From Bin52 sp965243345 (GTDB taxonomy: Bacteria > Pseudomonadota > Alphaproteobacteria > Thalassobaculales > Thalassobaculaceae): a stretch of DNA of 64,000 bases. A program made the translations under genes and the position numbers. Below the pieces are notes generated by a model that saw nothing but the letters and a program-made list of their open reading frames with translations, was not told the origin of the DNA and did no database searches. The stretch spans positions 2,604,001-2,668,000 of the forward strand of contig CBDEUR010000003.1 in assembly GCA_965243345.1 (NCBI GenBank), given 5' to 3'. Positions 9,081 through 17,238 of this stretch are shown piece after piece (position 1 is the first letter of the stretch; every line of letters begins with the position of its first letter).

Positions 9081-9883
9081 CCCGGCCTCGCACCGTCACG
9101 CAGGAACGCGCTTCCGCGACGGTAGGCCTCGACCCGGACCGGACCGGGCACACCGTGCCGGTCGAGCACGCCCTGCAGCAGGGCGGGAAGCCGGTCACCG
9201 GTTCCGGCGAGCGTGTCCGGCTCGAGTTCCACCACGACACCGTCTCGACGCACCCGGCAGCGCAGGGTGGTGTCGCCGACCTCGGCCCTCACCGCCCCCT
9301 CGACTTCCGAGATCAGTGCAAGCCGCTCCCGGGTGACCGGAATCCCGGTTTCGATCCTGCTCGACAGGCAGGGCGACGCCGGCAGTTCGGCCACGTCGTC
9401 GAGTCCCAGGTCACGGGCCAGCCGCCGGATCACCGGCTTGCCGATCCCGGCCTCGATCCACGGGTGACGCACCCGGTGGTTGCGGGCCGCCTCGAGCCCG
9501 GGGCGATAGTCGCCGAGATCGTCGAGATTGGCGCCCGAGAGGATGACACGGTCGGTGAGCCCGCCGATCCGGCCGTAGAGATTGTTCTTGCAGAAGAAAC
9601 ACCGGTTGACGGGATTCGCAAGGTAGGCCGGATCCTGCATCTCGCCGGCATTCAGGATCTCGAGCGCCCAGCCGAACCCGGCCGCGTGCCGCTCGACGCG
9701 TGCCGTTGCCTCGGCAGGCACGGCCGGGGACAGGGCGTGGCAGATCACCGGATCGACGCCTGGCGTGCGGGCCGCAACATGGGCGAGTGTCATGCTGTCC
9801 ACTCCGCCGCTCACCGCGATCGCGACCCGTCCCGTCGTCCGCAGGACGTCCTCGATCCGGATACGGGCCTCACGGCTGTCCAT
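9077..9883 (-). CDS. larE: Nickel-pincer cofactor sulfur insertase LarE
   Basis: LarE adenylates the LarB product and inserts the two sulfur atoms of the pincer ligand. The 268-residue protein has the PP-loop ATP pyrophosphatase motif SGGVDS at 25-30 and GANLDDLGDYRPG at about 118-129. Three cysteines are at family-relevant places: CFFC (Cys95, Cys98) and PCLSSR (Cys172). Enzymes with only the last cysteine sacrifice its sulfur; those with three are reported to hold a [4Fe-4S] cluster. This one falls in the three-cysteine class. The ATG at 9883 lies 14 bp inside larC. A longer upstream start would extend into larC without family support. Confidence 0.93.
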   Translation of the reverse strand: MDSREARIRIEDVLRTTGRVAIAVSGGVDSMTLAHVAARTPGVDPVICHALSPAVPAEATARVERHAAGFGWALEILNAGEMQDPAYLANPVNRCFFCKNNLYGRIGGLTDRVILSGANLDDLGDYRPGLEAARNHRVRHPWIEAGIGKPVIRRLARDLGLDDVAELPASPCLSSRIETGIPVTRERLALISEVEGAVRAEVGDTTLRCRVRRDGVVVELEPDTLAGTGDRLPALLQGVLDRHGVPGPVRVEAYRRGSAFLRDGARPG

Positions 9884-11051
9884 CGTCCGCCTCCCCCTCG
9901 ATGCGGCGCCGCAGCCGGGCGCGTCCGGCGTGATCGGTCGCGGCGTCGACAAGCGCATCGAGATCCGCCTTGGTGGTGACGGCCCCGTCGGGACGCCGGA
10001 CCCGCTTGGCGCCGTGTCCGGCGATCGTCACCTCCTCGCGCGCCAGTTCCACCCGTTCCTCGGTCCGCCAGCGCAGGCCGATGGTTGTGGTCTGGGCAAA
10101 ACAGGCCTCGATGACCGCCTGTGCCGCGCCGGTCCGACACAGGACCCGCACCGACATCGCCAAACGACCCTTCTTTCCCGTCACCGGGACCTGCACCACG
10201 TCGAGCACGCCGTCCTGCGCGCGCAGCCGATCGAGCCCCGCCGACAGCTCCTCGGGCGTCTGGTCGTCGATCTCGAAGCTGATGACACCGACCACTCCGC
10301 GTACCGCAGCCTGTCCGGTGTCGAGCGCGATGACGCGCAGGATGTTGGCCATGCCCTCGAGCGTGCGGGTTCCCAGTCCGTATCCGCTCACCTGCACGGT
10401 CCCGGACGGTCGGCGACCATCCTGTCGGGCCTGCAGGTGGGCTAGCAGCGCCGCACCGGTCGGCGTGACCCGTTCGCCGGGCACCCCGTCGTCGACCAGC
10501 CGGTAACCGGCCAGCAGCAGGGCGGTGGCCGGGGCCGGGACCGGCATGCGGCCATGCGCGGTCATCACCGTTCCGGACCCCATCGGCAGGTCGCCGACCG
10601 ACCAGCCGGCCGCACCCAGCGCCTCGATGGCAGCGGCCGCACCCACGATGTCGGCAACAGAATCCCAGTCCGCCAGTTCATGGAAGTGCACGTCGTCCAC
10701 CGCGACCCCGTGAATCCGGGCCTCTGCCCGCGCCAGGTGAGAGAAGATGTCGAGCGAGCGGGAGCGCACTCCCTCGGACAGCGGGGCCGCAAGCAGGCGT
10801 GACCGGATGTCGCCAAACCGGCCCACAGGATGGCCGTCGGCCTCTCCCCTCACCACGAACCGGTTGCCGGTCATCCCTCCCGACGTGCCCGGGACCACCG
10901 TGACTGTCCAGGACCGCGGCAGTCCGGCGGCCCGCACCGACGCCACCACTTCCTCCTCGAGTTCCGGCCAGCCGTGCAGGACGGCCCCCAGGAACATGTC
11001 TCCGGCAAGCCCGCCGACCGGGTCGAGATGAATGTGCACCGGCGACCTCAC
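9870..11051 (-). CDS. larC: Nickel insertion protein LarC (single ORF)
   Basis: LarC inserts nickel into the pincer ligand in a CTP-dependent reaction. The protein is 393 residues in one continuous frame. In Lactobacillus plantarum the gene is read as two parts joined by a programmed frameshift; here no shift is needed. N-terminal landmarks are HIHLDPVGGLAGDMFLGA and DVHFHELADWDSVADIVGAA; later ones are RVTPTGAALLAHL and GYGLGTRTLEGMANILRV, then a C-terminal domain with GVISFEIDDQTPEE. The start is a GTG at 11051 that overlaps the larA stop as GTGA, which fixes both genes. Confidence 0.93.
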   Translation of the reverse strand: MRSPVHIHLDPVGGLAGDMFLGAVLHGWPELEEEVVASVRAAGLPRSWTVTVVPGTSGGMTGNRFVVRGEADGHPVGRFGDIRSRLLAAPLSEGVRSRSLDIFSHLARAEARIHGVAVDDVHFHELADWDSVADIVGAAAAIEALGAAGWSVGDLPMGSGTVMTAHGRMPVPAPATALLLAGYRLVDDGVPGERVTPTGAALLAHLQARQDGRRPSGTVQVSGYGLGTRTLEGMANILRVIALDTGQAAVRGVVGVISFEIDDQTPEELSAGLDRLRAQDGVLDVVQVPVTGKKGRLAMSVRVLCRTGAAQAVIEACFAQTTTIGLRWRTEERVELAREEVTIAGHGAKRVRRPDGAVTTKADLDALVDAATDHAGRARLRRRIEGEADDGQP

Positions 11052-12334
11052 GCACCCTGCATGACGGGGATGACATAGGGTCCTTCGGGGATGACCGCCA
11101 CCGAGCGGCTGGCCGACCGGCCGACACAGTGTTCGACGCAGCGCGCCAGGTCGTCGACGCGATTGACCCCGGTCAACGGCCAGTACTCCTCGGCAAGCTC
11201 TCCGGCGAACAGGTGGATGCGGCCGACGCGCATGGGCTTGACCTGCATCTCGGTCTGCCACTCGTCGATGTCGGCACGCGGCTTGCGGCTGAGTGTCTCG
11301 AGGAACCGGTCCGGCCCGAGCGCCACCAGGCGGCGCTGGGCATCGACAAACTCGCTGGACCCGAACCCGCCGGAGCACTCGGACACCACGATCAGGTCAC
11401 CACCCGGCTCGAGGATGTCCATCGGCCCGACCATGCCCTTCACCGTCTGGTAGTAGTTCTGGTCGAGCGGATAGCCCGCGCAACTGGTGATCACCGTCGG
11501 GAACCGGCGCCGCGAGGGAACCTCGGCATAGCGGCGGACGTGGTCGACCGCCTCGAGGTGGCTCGAGACGATTTCCCCGAAGTTGAGGAACGAGACCCGG
11601 CGGTGCTCGTCAATGACCACGTTGACCGCCAGCGCCCCGCCGATCATGCCGACGATCTCGAGCTGGTCGGTATGCAGCGGGTTGCCGTCGAGCACGCAGT
11701 TCGCGGTCGCGGCATGCTCCATGTAGCGGTAGGAATGGAAGGTGGTGATGGTCTCCGCGTGGGCGACACCGGGGGCGATGACCTTGCGTCCCCCCGACCA
11801 TCCGGCCATGAAGTGCGGTTCCACCAGCCCGGTGACCAGCCTGAGGTCCGCCTCGACGAACCGCCGGTCCAGCCGCACCACCGTGCCGCTCCGCGTGGTG
11901 CCCACATGGACATGGTCGTCATCGTCGCGTGCATGGTGATTGACGACCCTGACCGTCTCGAGGACCCACGGATCACCGACGAGTTCCTCGAGTTCGGCGC
12001 CCTCGTTCGGACGGTGCAGCCCGGTTGCCACCAGCACCGTGATCGCATCGGGCGCCATGCCGGCATGCAGCAGGCAGCGGATCAGCGGTCCCAGCAGCAG
12101 GTGGTTGGGAACCGGCCGGGTAATGTCGCAGATCAGGATGCAGGCCGAACGCGCGGACCGGGCCACGGTCGCAAGCGGCGGACTGCCGAGCGGGGCCGCG
12201 AGCGCGTGTTCAAGCGCCCGTTGCGGCGCGGGCAGCACCGGCATGTCGGACTTGCGGAACACGGTCACGTCCCAGTCGTCGCGCAGTTCGACCGGAAGGG
12301 TGGATCGTCCGTAGTTGAGATTGACCTTCACCAT
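11048..12334 (-). CDS. larA: Nickel-dependent racemase LarA family (lactate racemase-like)
   Basis: This 428-residue enzyme of the LarA superfamily would carry the covalently bound nickel-pincer nucleotide. The cofactor lysine is Lys184 in GWSGGRKVIAPGVA. Catalytic and nickel-binding histidines are at His107 (ATGLHRPNEG), His174 (VEPHFMAG) and His200 (TTFHSYRY), nearly the same numbering as the characterised lactate racemase. An arginine in DITRPVPN (Arg73) fits the substrate carboxylate site. The family also includes racemases and epimerases of other alpha-hydroxy acids, so lactate is only the default substrate. It is the first gene of the operon, 12 bp after the PagL-like gene on the same strand. 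Confidence 0.9.
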   Translation of the reverse strand: MVKVNLNYGRSTLPVELRDDWDVTVFRKSDMPVLPAPQRALEHALAAPLGSPPLATVARSARSACILICDITRPVPNHLLLGPLIRCLLHAGMAPDAITVLVATGLHRPNEGAELEELVGDPWVLETVRVVNHHARDDDDHVHVGTTRSGTVVRLDRRFVEADLRLVTGLVEPHFMAGWSGGRKVIAPGVAHAETITTFHSYRYMEHAATANCVLDGNPLHTDQLEIVGMIGGALAVNVVIDEHRRVSFLNFGEIVSSHLEAVDHVRRYAEVPSRRRFPTVITSCAGYPLDQNYYQTVKGMVGPMDILEPGGDLIVVSECSGGFGSSEFVDAQRRLVALGPDRFLETLSRKPRADIDEWQTEMQVKPMRVGRIHLFAGELAEEYWPLTGVNRVDDLARCVEHCVGRSASRSVAVIPEGPYVIPVMQGA

Positions 12335-12346
12335 GCCCCCGCAGCA

Positions 12347-12886
12347 TCACCGTGATGCCCGAACGTCGATCGGCATGGTCCAGAGCAGCATGACCGATTC
12401 GACACCCGGGTTGATCGATCCGAGACCGGCATTCGACAGGTGGTACACGCCGATGCCAAGCTTCGAACCGTCCTCCAGCCTGTAGGAAAGCGCGGCACCG
12501 GACCGGAATTGCACCGTGTGCCCCAGCTTCTTGCCGTTGCCGTTCGCGTACACCCCGGCCGCAAAGCTCGGTGTCAGCACGATGCGATCGGCGATTTCGA
12601 AGTCGAACCCGACCCCGGCGTGGGCATGGGCACCGCCCTCGCCGGTGGCCATGAGCCCGACAAAGGGCTGGTAGTCGAAGCCGCCGAACACGTACTCGGC
12701 CCGGAATTCCACGGTGGTGCGATCATCCGTCACGTCATAGACACCGGCGCCGATAGTGACGGCATCCCCGTCATCGGCGGACACTTGTGAAGCCGGCAGC
12801 AGCATGGCGCACAGCCCGGCCGCCAGGACTGCCGCGCATCGACGGATCGCCGGTCCGGCGCCCCGGCCTCGTTTCGATCCCCGCAT
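12347..12886 (-). CDS. Lipid A 3-O-deacylase, PagL/acyloxyacyl hydrolase family
   Basis: This 179-residue outer-membrane beta-barrel protein has a signal peptide (cleavage near ASQVSADD, residues 33-40). The Pseudomonas PagL catalytic pattern His-x-Ser with Glu 12 residues later is present as His149, Ser151 (YHLSNAGLG) and Glu163 (NPGVE). Alternating hydrophobic strands such as FRAEYVFGG and SAALSYRL-type segments fit an eight-stranded barrel. The likely activity is removal of the 3-position acyl chain of lipid A in the outer membrane. The ATG at 12886 follows GGGGGGAG. It precedes larA by 12 bp and could share its transcript, although no functional link is known. Confidence 0.8.
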   Translation of the reverse strand: MRGSKRGRGAGPAIRRCAAVLAAGLCAMLLPASQVSADDGDAVTIGAGVYDVTDDRTTVEFRAEYVFGGFDYQPFVGLMATGEGGAHAHAGVGFDFEIADRIVLTPSFAAGVYANGNGKKLGHTVQFRSGAALSYRLEDGSKLGIGVYHLSNAGLGSINPGVESVMLLWTMPIDVRASR

Positions 12887-12908
12887 TACTCCCCCCGGAT
12901 GTGCCGGC

Positions 12909-13871
12909 TCAGCCACGCAGTCTACACCTGAATTCTTCCGTGGCACGGACCAATGCCGCTCGTATACCCGGTTCCATCGCCGAATGTCCCGCATCCGGCA
13001 CGATCACGTAGGTCGCGCCCGGCCAGGCGCGGGCAAGGGTGTCGGCCGTGCGGATCGGGCAGACCATGTCGTAACGCCCCTGCACGATCCACGCGGGCTT
13101 GTCGGCGATGCGCGACATTCCGTCAAGCAGCGACCCGGGCGCGAGGAACATGTCGTGGGTGAAGTAGTGCGCCTCGATCCGGGCAAGGGCCAGGGTCGCG
13201 GCAGGATCCGGCGCCGGTTGCCGGCCGGGCTGTTCCGGCCGCAGGGTCGAACAGGCCGCCTCGTAGCTGCACCACGCGGTTGCCGCCGGACCGTGAACCG
13301 CCGGATCCGGGTCATTCAGACGCGCGCCGTATGCCTGGAGCACCCGGTCGCGCTCCGGCTCGGGCAGGAACTCCCGGAACCGGGAGCACGCCTCGGGGTG
13401 GAACAGGCCCATGCCGTGCAGGAACCAGTCGATCTCGCAGCGCCGCCCGAGGAAGATGCCTCGCAGGACGAAGCCGAGACAGCGGTCAGGATGCTGCTGG
13501 CCGTAGGCAAGGGCCAGCGTGCTGCCCCAGGATCCGCCGAAGAGCAGCCAGCGGTCGATGCCGAGGTGCCTGCGCAGCGTCTCGATGTCGCCAACGAGAT
13601 CCGCCGTCGTGTTCTCCCTGGTCTCCGCGACCGGGGTCGAGCGGCCGGCGCCGCGCTGGTCGAACAGCACCACGCGGTAGGCGTCGGGGTCGAAGAAGCG
13701 CCGGTGCGAGCGCGACAGGCCGGATCCCGGACCGCCATGCAGGAACAGGGCCGGAATTCCGTCCTCGCGTCCGACTTCTTCCCAGTAGATGGTGTGCAGG
13801 CCGGACACCCGCAGCATGCCGCTGCACCGCGCAGTAACGTCGGGAAAGAGCACCGATCTCATGGAGACCAT
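12909..13871 (-). CDS. pip: Proline iminopeptidase
   Basis: This cytoplasmic alpha/beta hydrolase of 320 residues (peptidase S33) releases N-terminal proline from peptides. The oxyanion motif LFLHGGPGSG, DQRGAGRSTP and nucleophile GGSWGSTLAL (Ser114) are diagnostic of the Pip subfamily. The acid is in VQGRYDMVCP and the histidine in VPDAGHSAME, completing the triad. The ATG at 13871 gives a normal family N-terminus; an alternative ATG at 13862 (MRSVLFPD) is equally possible. The gene is on the minus strand, 22 bp before the PagL-like gene. Confidence 0.93.
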   Translation of the reverse strand: MVSMRSVLFPDVTARCSGMLRVSGLHTIYWEEVGREDGIPALFLHGGPGSGLSRSHRRFFDPDAYRVVLFDQRGAGRSTPVAETRENTTADLVGDIETLRRHLGIDRWLLFGGSWGSTLALAYGQQHPDRCLGFVLRGIFLGRRCEIDWFLHGMGLFHPEACSRFREFLPEPERDRVLQAYGARLNDPDPAVHGPAATAWCSYEAACSTLRPEQPGRQPAPDPAATLALARIEAHYFTHDMFLAPGSLLDGMSRIADKPAWIVQGRYDMVCPIRTADTLARAWPGATYVIVPDAGHSAMEPGIRAALVRATEEFRCRLRG

Positions 13872-14088
13872 CCACCCGGTGGCAGCAGCGATGCGCGGCC
13901 ACCGCCGGTTTCCCGTCCCGTGGTCACCTCCGCCGGCCGGAAGCCGGCCCCGCCCCCCGGGTCATCCCGGCACCCGGAACGGGCGCACACGCACGCCACC
14001 GCCTGCAGCCGTCGTCCGCCTGCCGGCCCCCCGGTGCCATCAGCCGCACCCGGCTTTCGTCACACTCCGGCGAACACACGCATCCGCC

Positions 14089-14586
14089 TCACGCGACGGT
14101 CATGATCTTCTCGAGCCTGGTGGCCGCCTTTTCCTGGTCGATCCGCTCGATCGCCGCGACCTCGCGCGACAGCCGGTCGAGCGCCACCTGGTACATCTGC
14201 CGTTCGCTGTAGGACTGTTCCGACTGGGTCGTGTTGCGGCGCAGGTCGCGGACCACCTCGGCAATCGCGGCGGGATTGCCCGAGTTGATCTTGGCCTCGT
14301 ATTCCTGCGCCCGGCGCGACCACATGGTCCGGCGCACCTTGGCCCGTCCCTTGAGCTTGGCCAGCGCCTCGTCCATCACCTTGCGGGAACTTAGCCGGCG
14401 CAACCCGGAATCCCCCGCCTTTGCCACGGGAATGCGCAGTGTCATCCTGTCCTGCGGAAACTTGATCACCAGAAGGTCGAGCGCGCTGCCAAGCACTTCT
14501 TCAGTCACCGTTCCGATCACCTCGCCCACACCATGGGTCGGGTAGACGACGAATTCACCGGCCTTGTATTCTGCTTTCTTTACCAT
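14089..14586 (-). CDS. CarD-family transcriptional regulator
   Basis: This 165-residue protein of the CarD/CdnL/TRCF family binds RNA polymerase beta and stabilises open promoter complexes. The N-terminal RNA-polymerase-interaction domain begins EYKAGEFVVYPTHGVGEVIG, and a helical DNA-binding C-terminal domain (from about residue 65) contains RRTMWSRRAQEYEAKINSG. The ATG at 14586 is chosen over upstream starts because AAGAAGG precedes it and the family N-terminus starts there. It is transcribed alone, divergently from the amidase gene. CarD proteins are widespread in alphaproteobacteria and often essential or stress related. Confidence 0.93.
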   Translation of the reverse strand: MVKKAEYKAGEFVVYPTHGVGEVIGTVTEEVLGSALDLLVIKFPQDRMTLRIPVAKAGDSGLRRLSSRKVMDEALAKLKGRAKVRRTMWSRRAQEYEAKINSGNPAAIAEVVRDLRRNTTQSEQSYSERQMYQVALDRLSREVAAIERIDQEKAATRLEKIMTVA

Positions 14587-14867
14587 TCGAACCTTCTTTC
14601 TGATCGTACCTTCATCAGGCGAACAACAGTCCCGCGCGCCCTGCTGCATGCAGGCGCAGGCCTGTCCATTTCGCGGGCAGGATTGCCGCGCTGCTGTCGC
14701 GGCCGGAGACACAGGGCCAGGGACCCGTGTACTTCCGAGGATTTGCTACTGTACCATGAAACCTGCAGGAAATCACGGGAAAATCGCGGGAAACAGGCCG
14801 ATCCGCCGGTCCGCGCCGGTGTTCCCGGACATCGTCCCGTTGCCACCAACCGTCGTGGGAAGTGCCA

Positions 14868-16256
14868 ATGACCTACCACCCGACAACATTTCGCGGCCTC
14901 ACCTGGTGCGACTCCCTCGACCGGATGGCGAGCGGTCAGACGACACCGCGCGAGTACCTGGAATCCTGTCTCGAGACCATCGCCGAGCGTGAACCGGTGG
15001 TCCAGGCGCTCACCGCCGTGGACGAGGACGGGTCGCGCGCCCGGGCCGACGCCAGCACCCGGCGCTGGAAGGACGGCCGGGCACTCTCGGCAATCGACGG
15101 CATGCCGATCGGCATCAAGGACCTGCTCGAGACCGCCACCATGCCCACCGAGATGGGGTGCGCGGCGTTTCGCGGGAACTTTCCCCGCCGCGACAATGCC
15201 GCCGTGCGGGCGCTCAGGGCCGCCGGCGCCGTCATCCTGGCCAAGACGGTCACCGCGGAGCTCGGCGGGGCGCATCCCGGTCCGACCACAAACCCGCACG
15301 ACCCCTCGCGCTCGCCGGGCGGATCATCCTCGGGCTCGGCTGCGGCGGTCGCCGCCGGCATGATGCCGACCGCCATCGGCACCCAGGTCGCCGGCTCGAT
15401 CATCCGGCCCGCCGCCTACTGCGGCAATGTCGCCATCAAGCCCAGCAAGGGCGCCATCAACCGGGGTGAGCGCCAGGCCACGAGCATGAGCGTTCACGGC
15501 GTGCACGCAAATGCCCTGGAGGACATGTGGCGGGTGGCGATCGAGATCGCGAAACGCGCCGGAGGCGACCCCGGCCACCCCGGACTGAGTGGCCCGGACC
15601 ACCTCCCCGAGCCCGTCCGTCCGAACCGTCTCGTCGTCCTGCACGGCGCGGGCTGGGATGCCCTCGACCCGGCAACCCGCTCGGCGTTCGACGCGGTCTG
15701 TTCCGGACTGAGGGAGGCCGGCGTGGAGATGACCGGTGCCGGGGAAGATCCCCTGGTGGTCGAGCTCGAGCACCTCCTCGTCGATTGCATGGAGACCTGC
15801 AACCTGATCACCGGCTGGGAGAATCACTGGCTCTACCGCAACCTCGTGGACCAGGATCCGGAGTCCGTCAGCCCACGGGCGCGGGAAGTCCTTGCCCGTG
15901 CCGAGGCGCTCACACCCGCCGACTACCGCGATGCGCTGCAGCGCCGGGCCGCGGCACAACAGGCCGGAGCAGCGGTGCTGGCCGGCGCCGACGCGATCGT
16001 GATGCTCTCCTGCCCCGGGCCGGCCCACGTCTGGCAGGGCGACCGGCCCGGTGAGCCGCTGATGGAAAGACCGACGGGCGACCCGGTCTTCAATGCGCCG
16101 TCTTCCTACCTGTTTGCACCGGCCGTCACCATGCCGCTGCTCGCCGTCGACGGCCTGCCGGTGGGTGTGCAGGTCATGGGCCCGCCCGGGTCCGACGCCC
16201 GGGTCACGGCGCTCGCCCGCTGGATCATGGGGAACCTGTCACCGATCAGCATGTGA
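14868..16256 (+). CDS. Amidase signature family hydrolase
   Basis: This 462-residue cytoplasmic amidohydrolase uses the Ser-cisSer-Lys triad. The lysine is Lys84 in PIGIKDLLETA, the glycine/serine-rich signature is SPGGSSSGSAAAVAAG (about 149-164), and the nucleophile is Ser177 in GTQVAGSIIRPAAYCG. The substitution of the usual TDTGGSIR by TQVAGSII is typical of catabolic amidases rather than GatA. No gatB or gatC is nearby, and the length is shorter than GatA. The ATG at 14868 is preferred over a GTG at 14862 because GGGAAG lies 5 bp upstream. An EamA exporter gene follows 9 bp later. The substrate is unknown. Confidence 0.9.
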   Translation: MTYHPTTFRGLTWCDSLDRMASGQTTPREYLESCLETIAEREPVVQALTAVDEDGSRARADASTRRWKDGRALSAIDGMPIGIKDLLETATMPTEMGCAAFRGNFPRRDNAAVRALRAAGAVILAKTVTAELGGAHPGPTTNPHDPSRSPGGSSSGSAAAVAAGMMPTAIGTQVAGSIIRPAAYCGNVAIKPSKGAINRGERQATSMSVHGVHANALEDMWRVAIEIAKRAGGDPGHPGLSGPDHLPEPVRPNRLVVLHGAGWDALDPATRSAFDAVCSGLREAGVEMTGAGEDPLVVELEHLLVDCMETCNLITGWENHWLYRNLVDQDPESVSPRAREVLARAEALTPADYRDALQRRAAAQQAGAAVLAGADAIVMLSCPGPAHVWQGDRPGEPLMERPTGDPVFNAPSSYLFAPAVTMPLLAVDGLPVGVQVMGPPGSDARVTALARWIMGNLSPISM

Positions 16257-16265
16257 CAGCCGGCC

Positions 16266-17162
16266 GTGGCCGGAGCGCGGACACAGGGGAGCGGGCCCGG
16301 CACGCTCGGCGGGATCGGGCTCATCCTGCTGGCGGGGCTGTGCTTCGTCTGCATGCAGGCGGCGGCGAAGGCGGGTACGCAGGCGGGGTATTCCCCGGTC
16401 CAGGTGGCGTGGGCCCGTTTCAGCCTGCACCTGGTGCTGGTGGTCGTGATCGTACCGGGCAGCGCGAGGCAGGTGCTGCGAACCGGACGGACAGGCCTTC
16501 AGCTGTTCCGCAGCGCCCTGCTGGTTCTTTCCACCATCTGTTCCTTTGCCGCGCTGGCGCGTCTGCCACTCGCGCAGATGAACGTCATCACCTTCGTCGC
16601 GCCGCTGTTCGTGATGGCGTTCGCTGCCATCGGACTCCGCGAGCAGGTCGGATGGCGCCGCTGGACAGCGGCGGCGGCCGGTCTTGCCGGCGTGGTGCTG
16701 GTTGCCCGGCCGGACGGTTTCGTGGTGTCGACAGGCGTGCTCTACGCGCTTGCCATGGCCGTGTTCTACGCGCTCTACCAGGTGATCACCCGTGCGCTCG
16801 CCCCGACGGCCCCGACCCTTGTCGGCCTGTTCTACGCCGCCTTTCTCGGCGCGGTGACCTGCAGCATCGCGGTCCCGTTCTTCTGGCGCACACCCGACCT
16901 GTCGGGCTGGATGCTGCTCGCACTCCCGGCCCTGTTCGGTGGCATGGGGCACTACCTGCTGATCCGCGCCTGTGAACGGGCACCGGCCAGCCTGCTCGCC
17001 CCGTTCATGTACTGCGAACTGCTGTGGTCGCTGTCGCTCGGTTTCATGCTGTTCGATCACTGGCCGGCGCCGGCAACCTTCGCCGGCGCCCTGATCATCA
17101 TCGCCAGCGGGCTGTATGTCTGGCAGGGCGAACGGCGGGCCGCGGGGACGGGCCGGCAATGA
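16266..17162 (+). CDS. EamA/DMT-family transporter
   Basis: This inner-membrane protein of 298 residues has about ten hydrophobic helices arranged as two EamA repeats (roughly residues 15-145 and 155-290), the drug/metabolite transporter layout. Typical features are FVCMQAAAKAG in helix 1, PLFVMAFAAIGLREQVGWRR at the end of repeat 1 and ALIIIASGLYVW at the end. The start is a GTG at 16266, 9 bp after the amidase stop, so the two probably form an operon and the transporter may move the amidase substrate or product. This subfamily often exports amino acids or metabolites; the direction is not shown by sequence. Confidence 0.88.
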   Translation: MAGARTQGSGPGTLGGIGLILLAGLCFVCMQAAAKAGTQAGYSPVQVAWARFSLHLVLVVVIVPGSARQVLRTGRTGLQLFRSALLVLSTICSFAALARLPLAQMNVITFVAPLFVMAFAAIGLREQVGWRRWTAAAAGLAGVVLVARPDGFVVSTGVLYALAMAVFYALYQVITRALAPTAPTLVGLFYAAFLGAVTCSIAVPFFWRTPDLSGWMLLALPALFGGMGHYLLIRACERAPASLLAPFMYCELLWSLSLGFMLFDHWPAPATFAGALIIIASGLYVWQGERRAAGTGRQ

Positions 17163-17238
17163 CGATCGAAGGCCACTCGACCCGGCGCGCGACGGTGCGT
17201 AGCATCGGGCGGACAGTGATCGTAGCGGAGAACGACCG

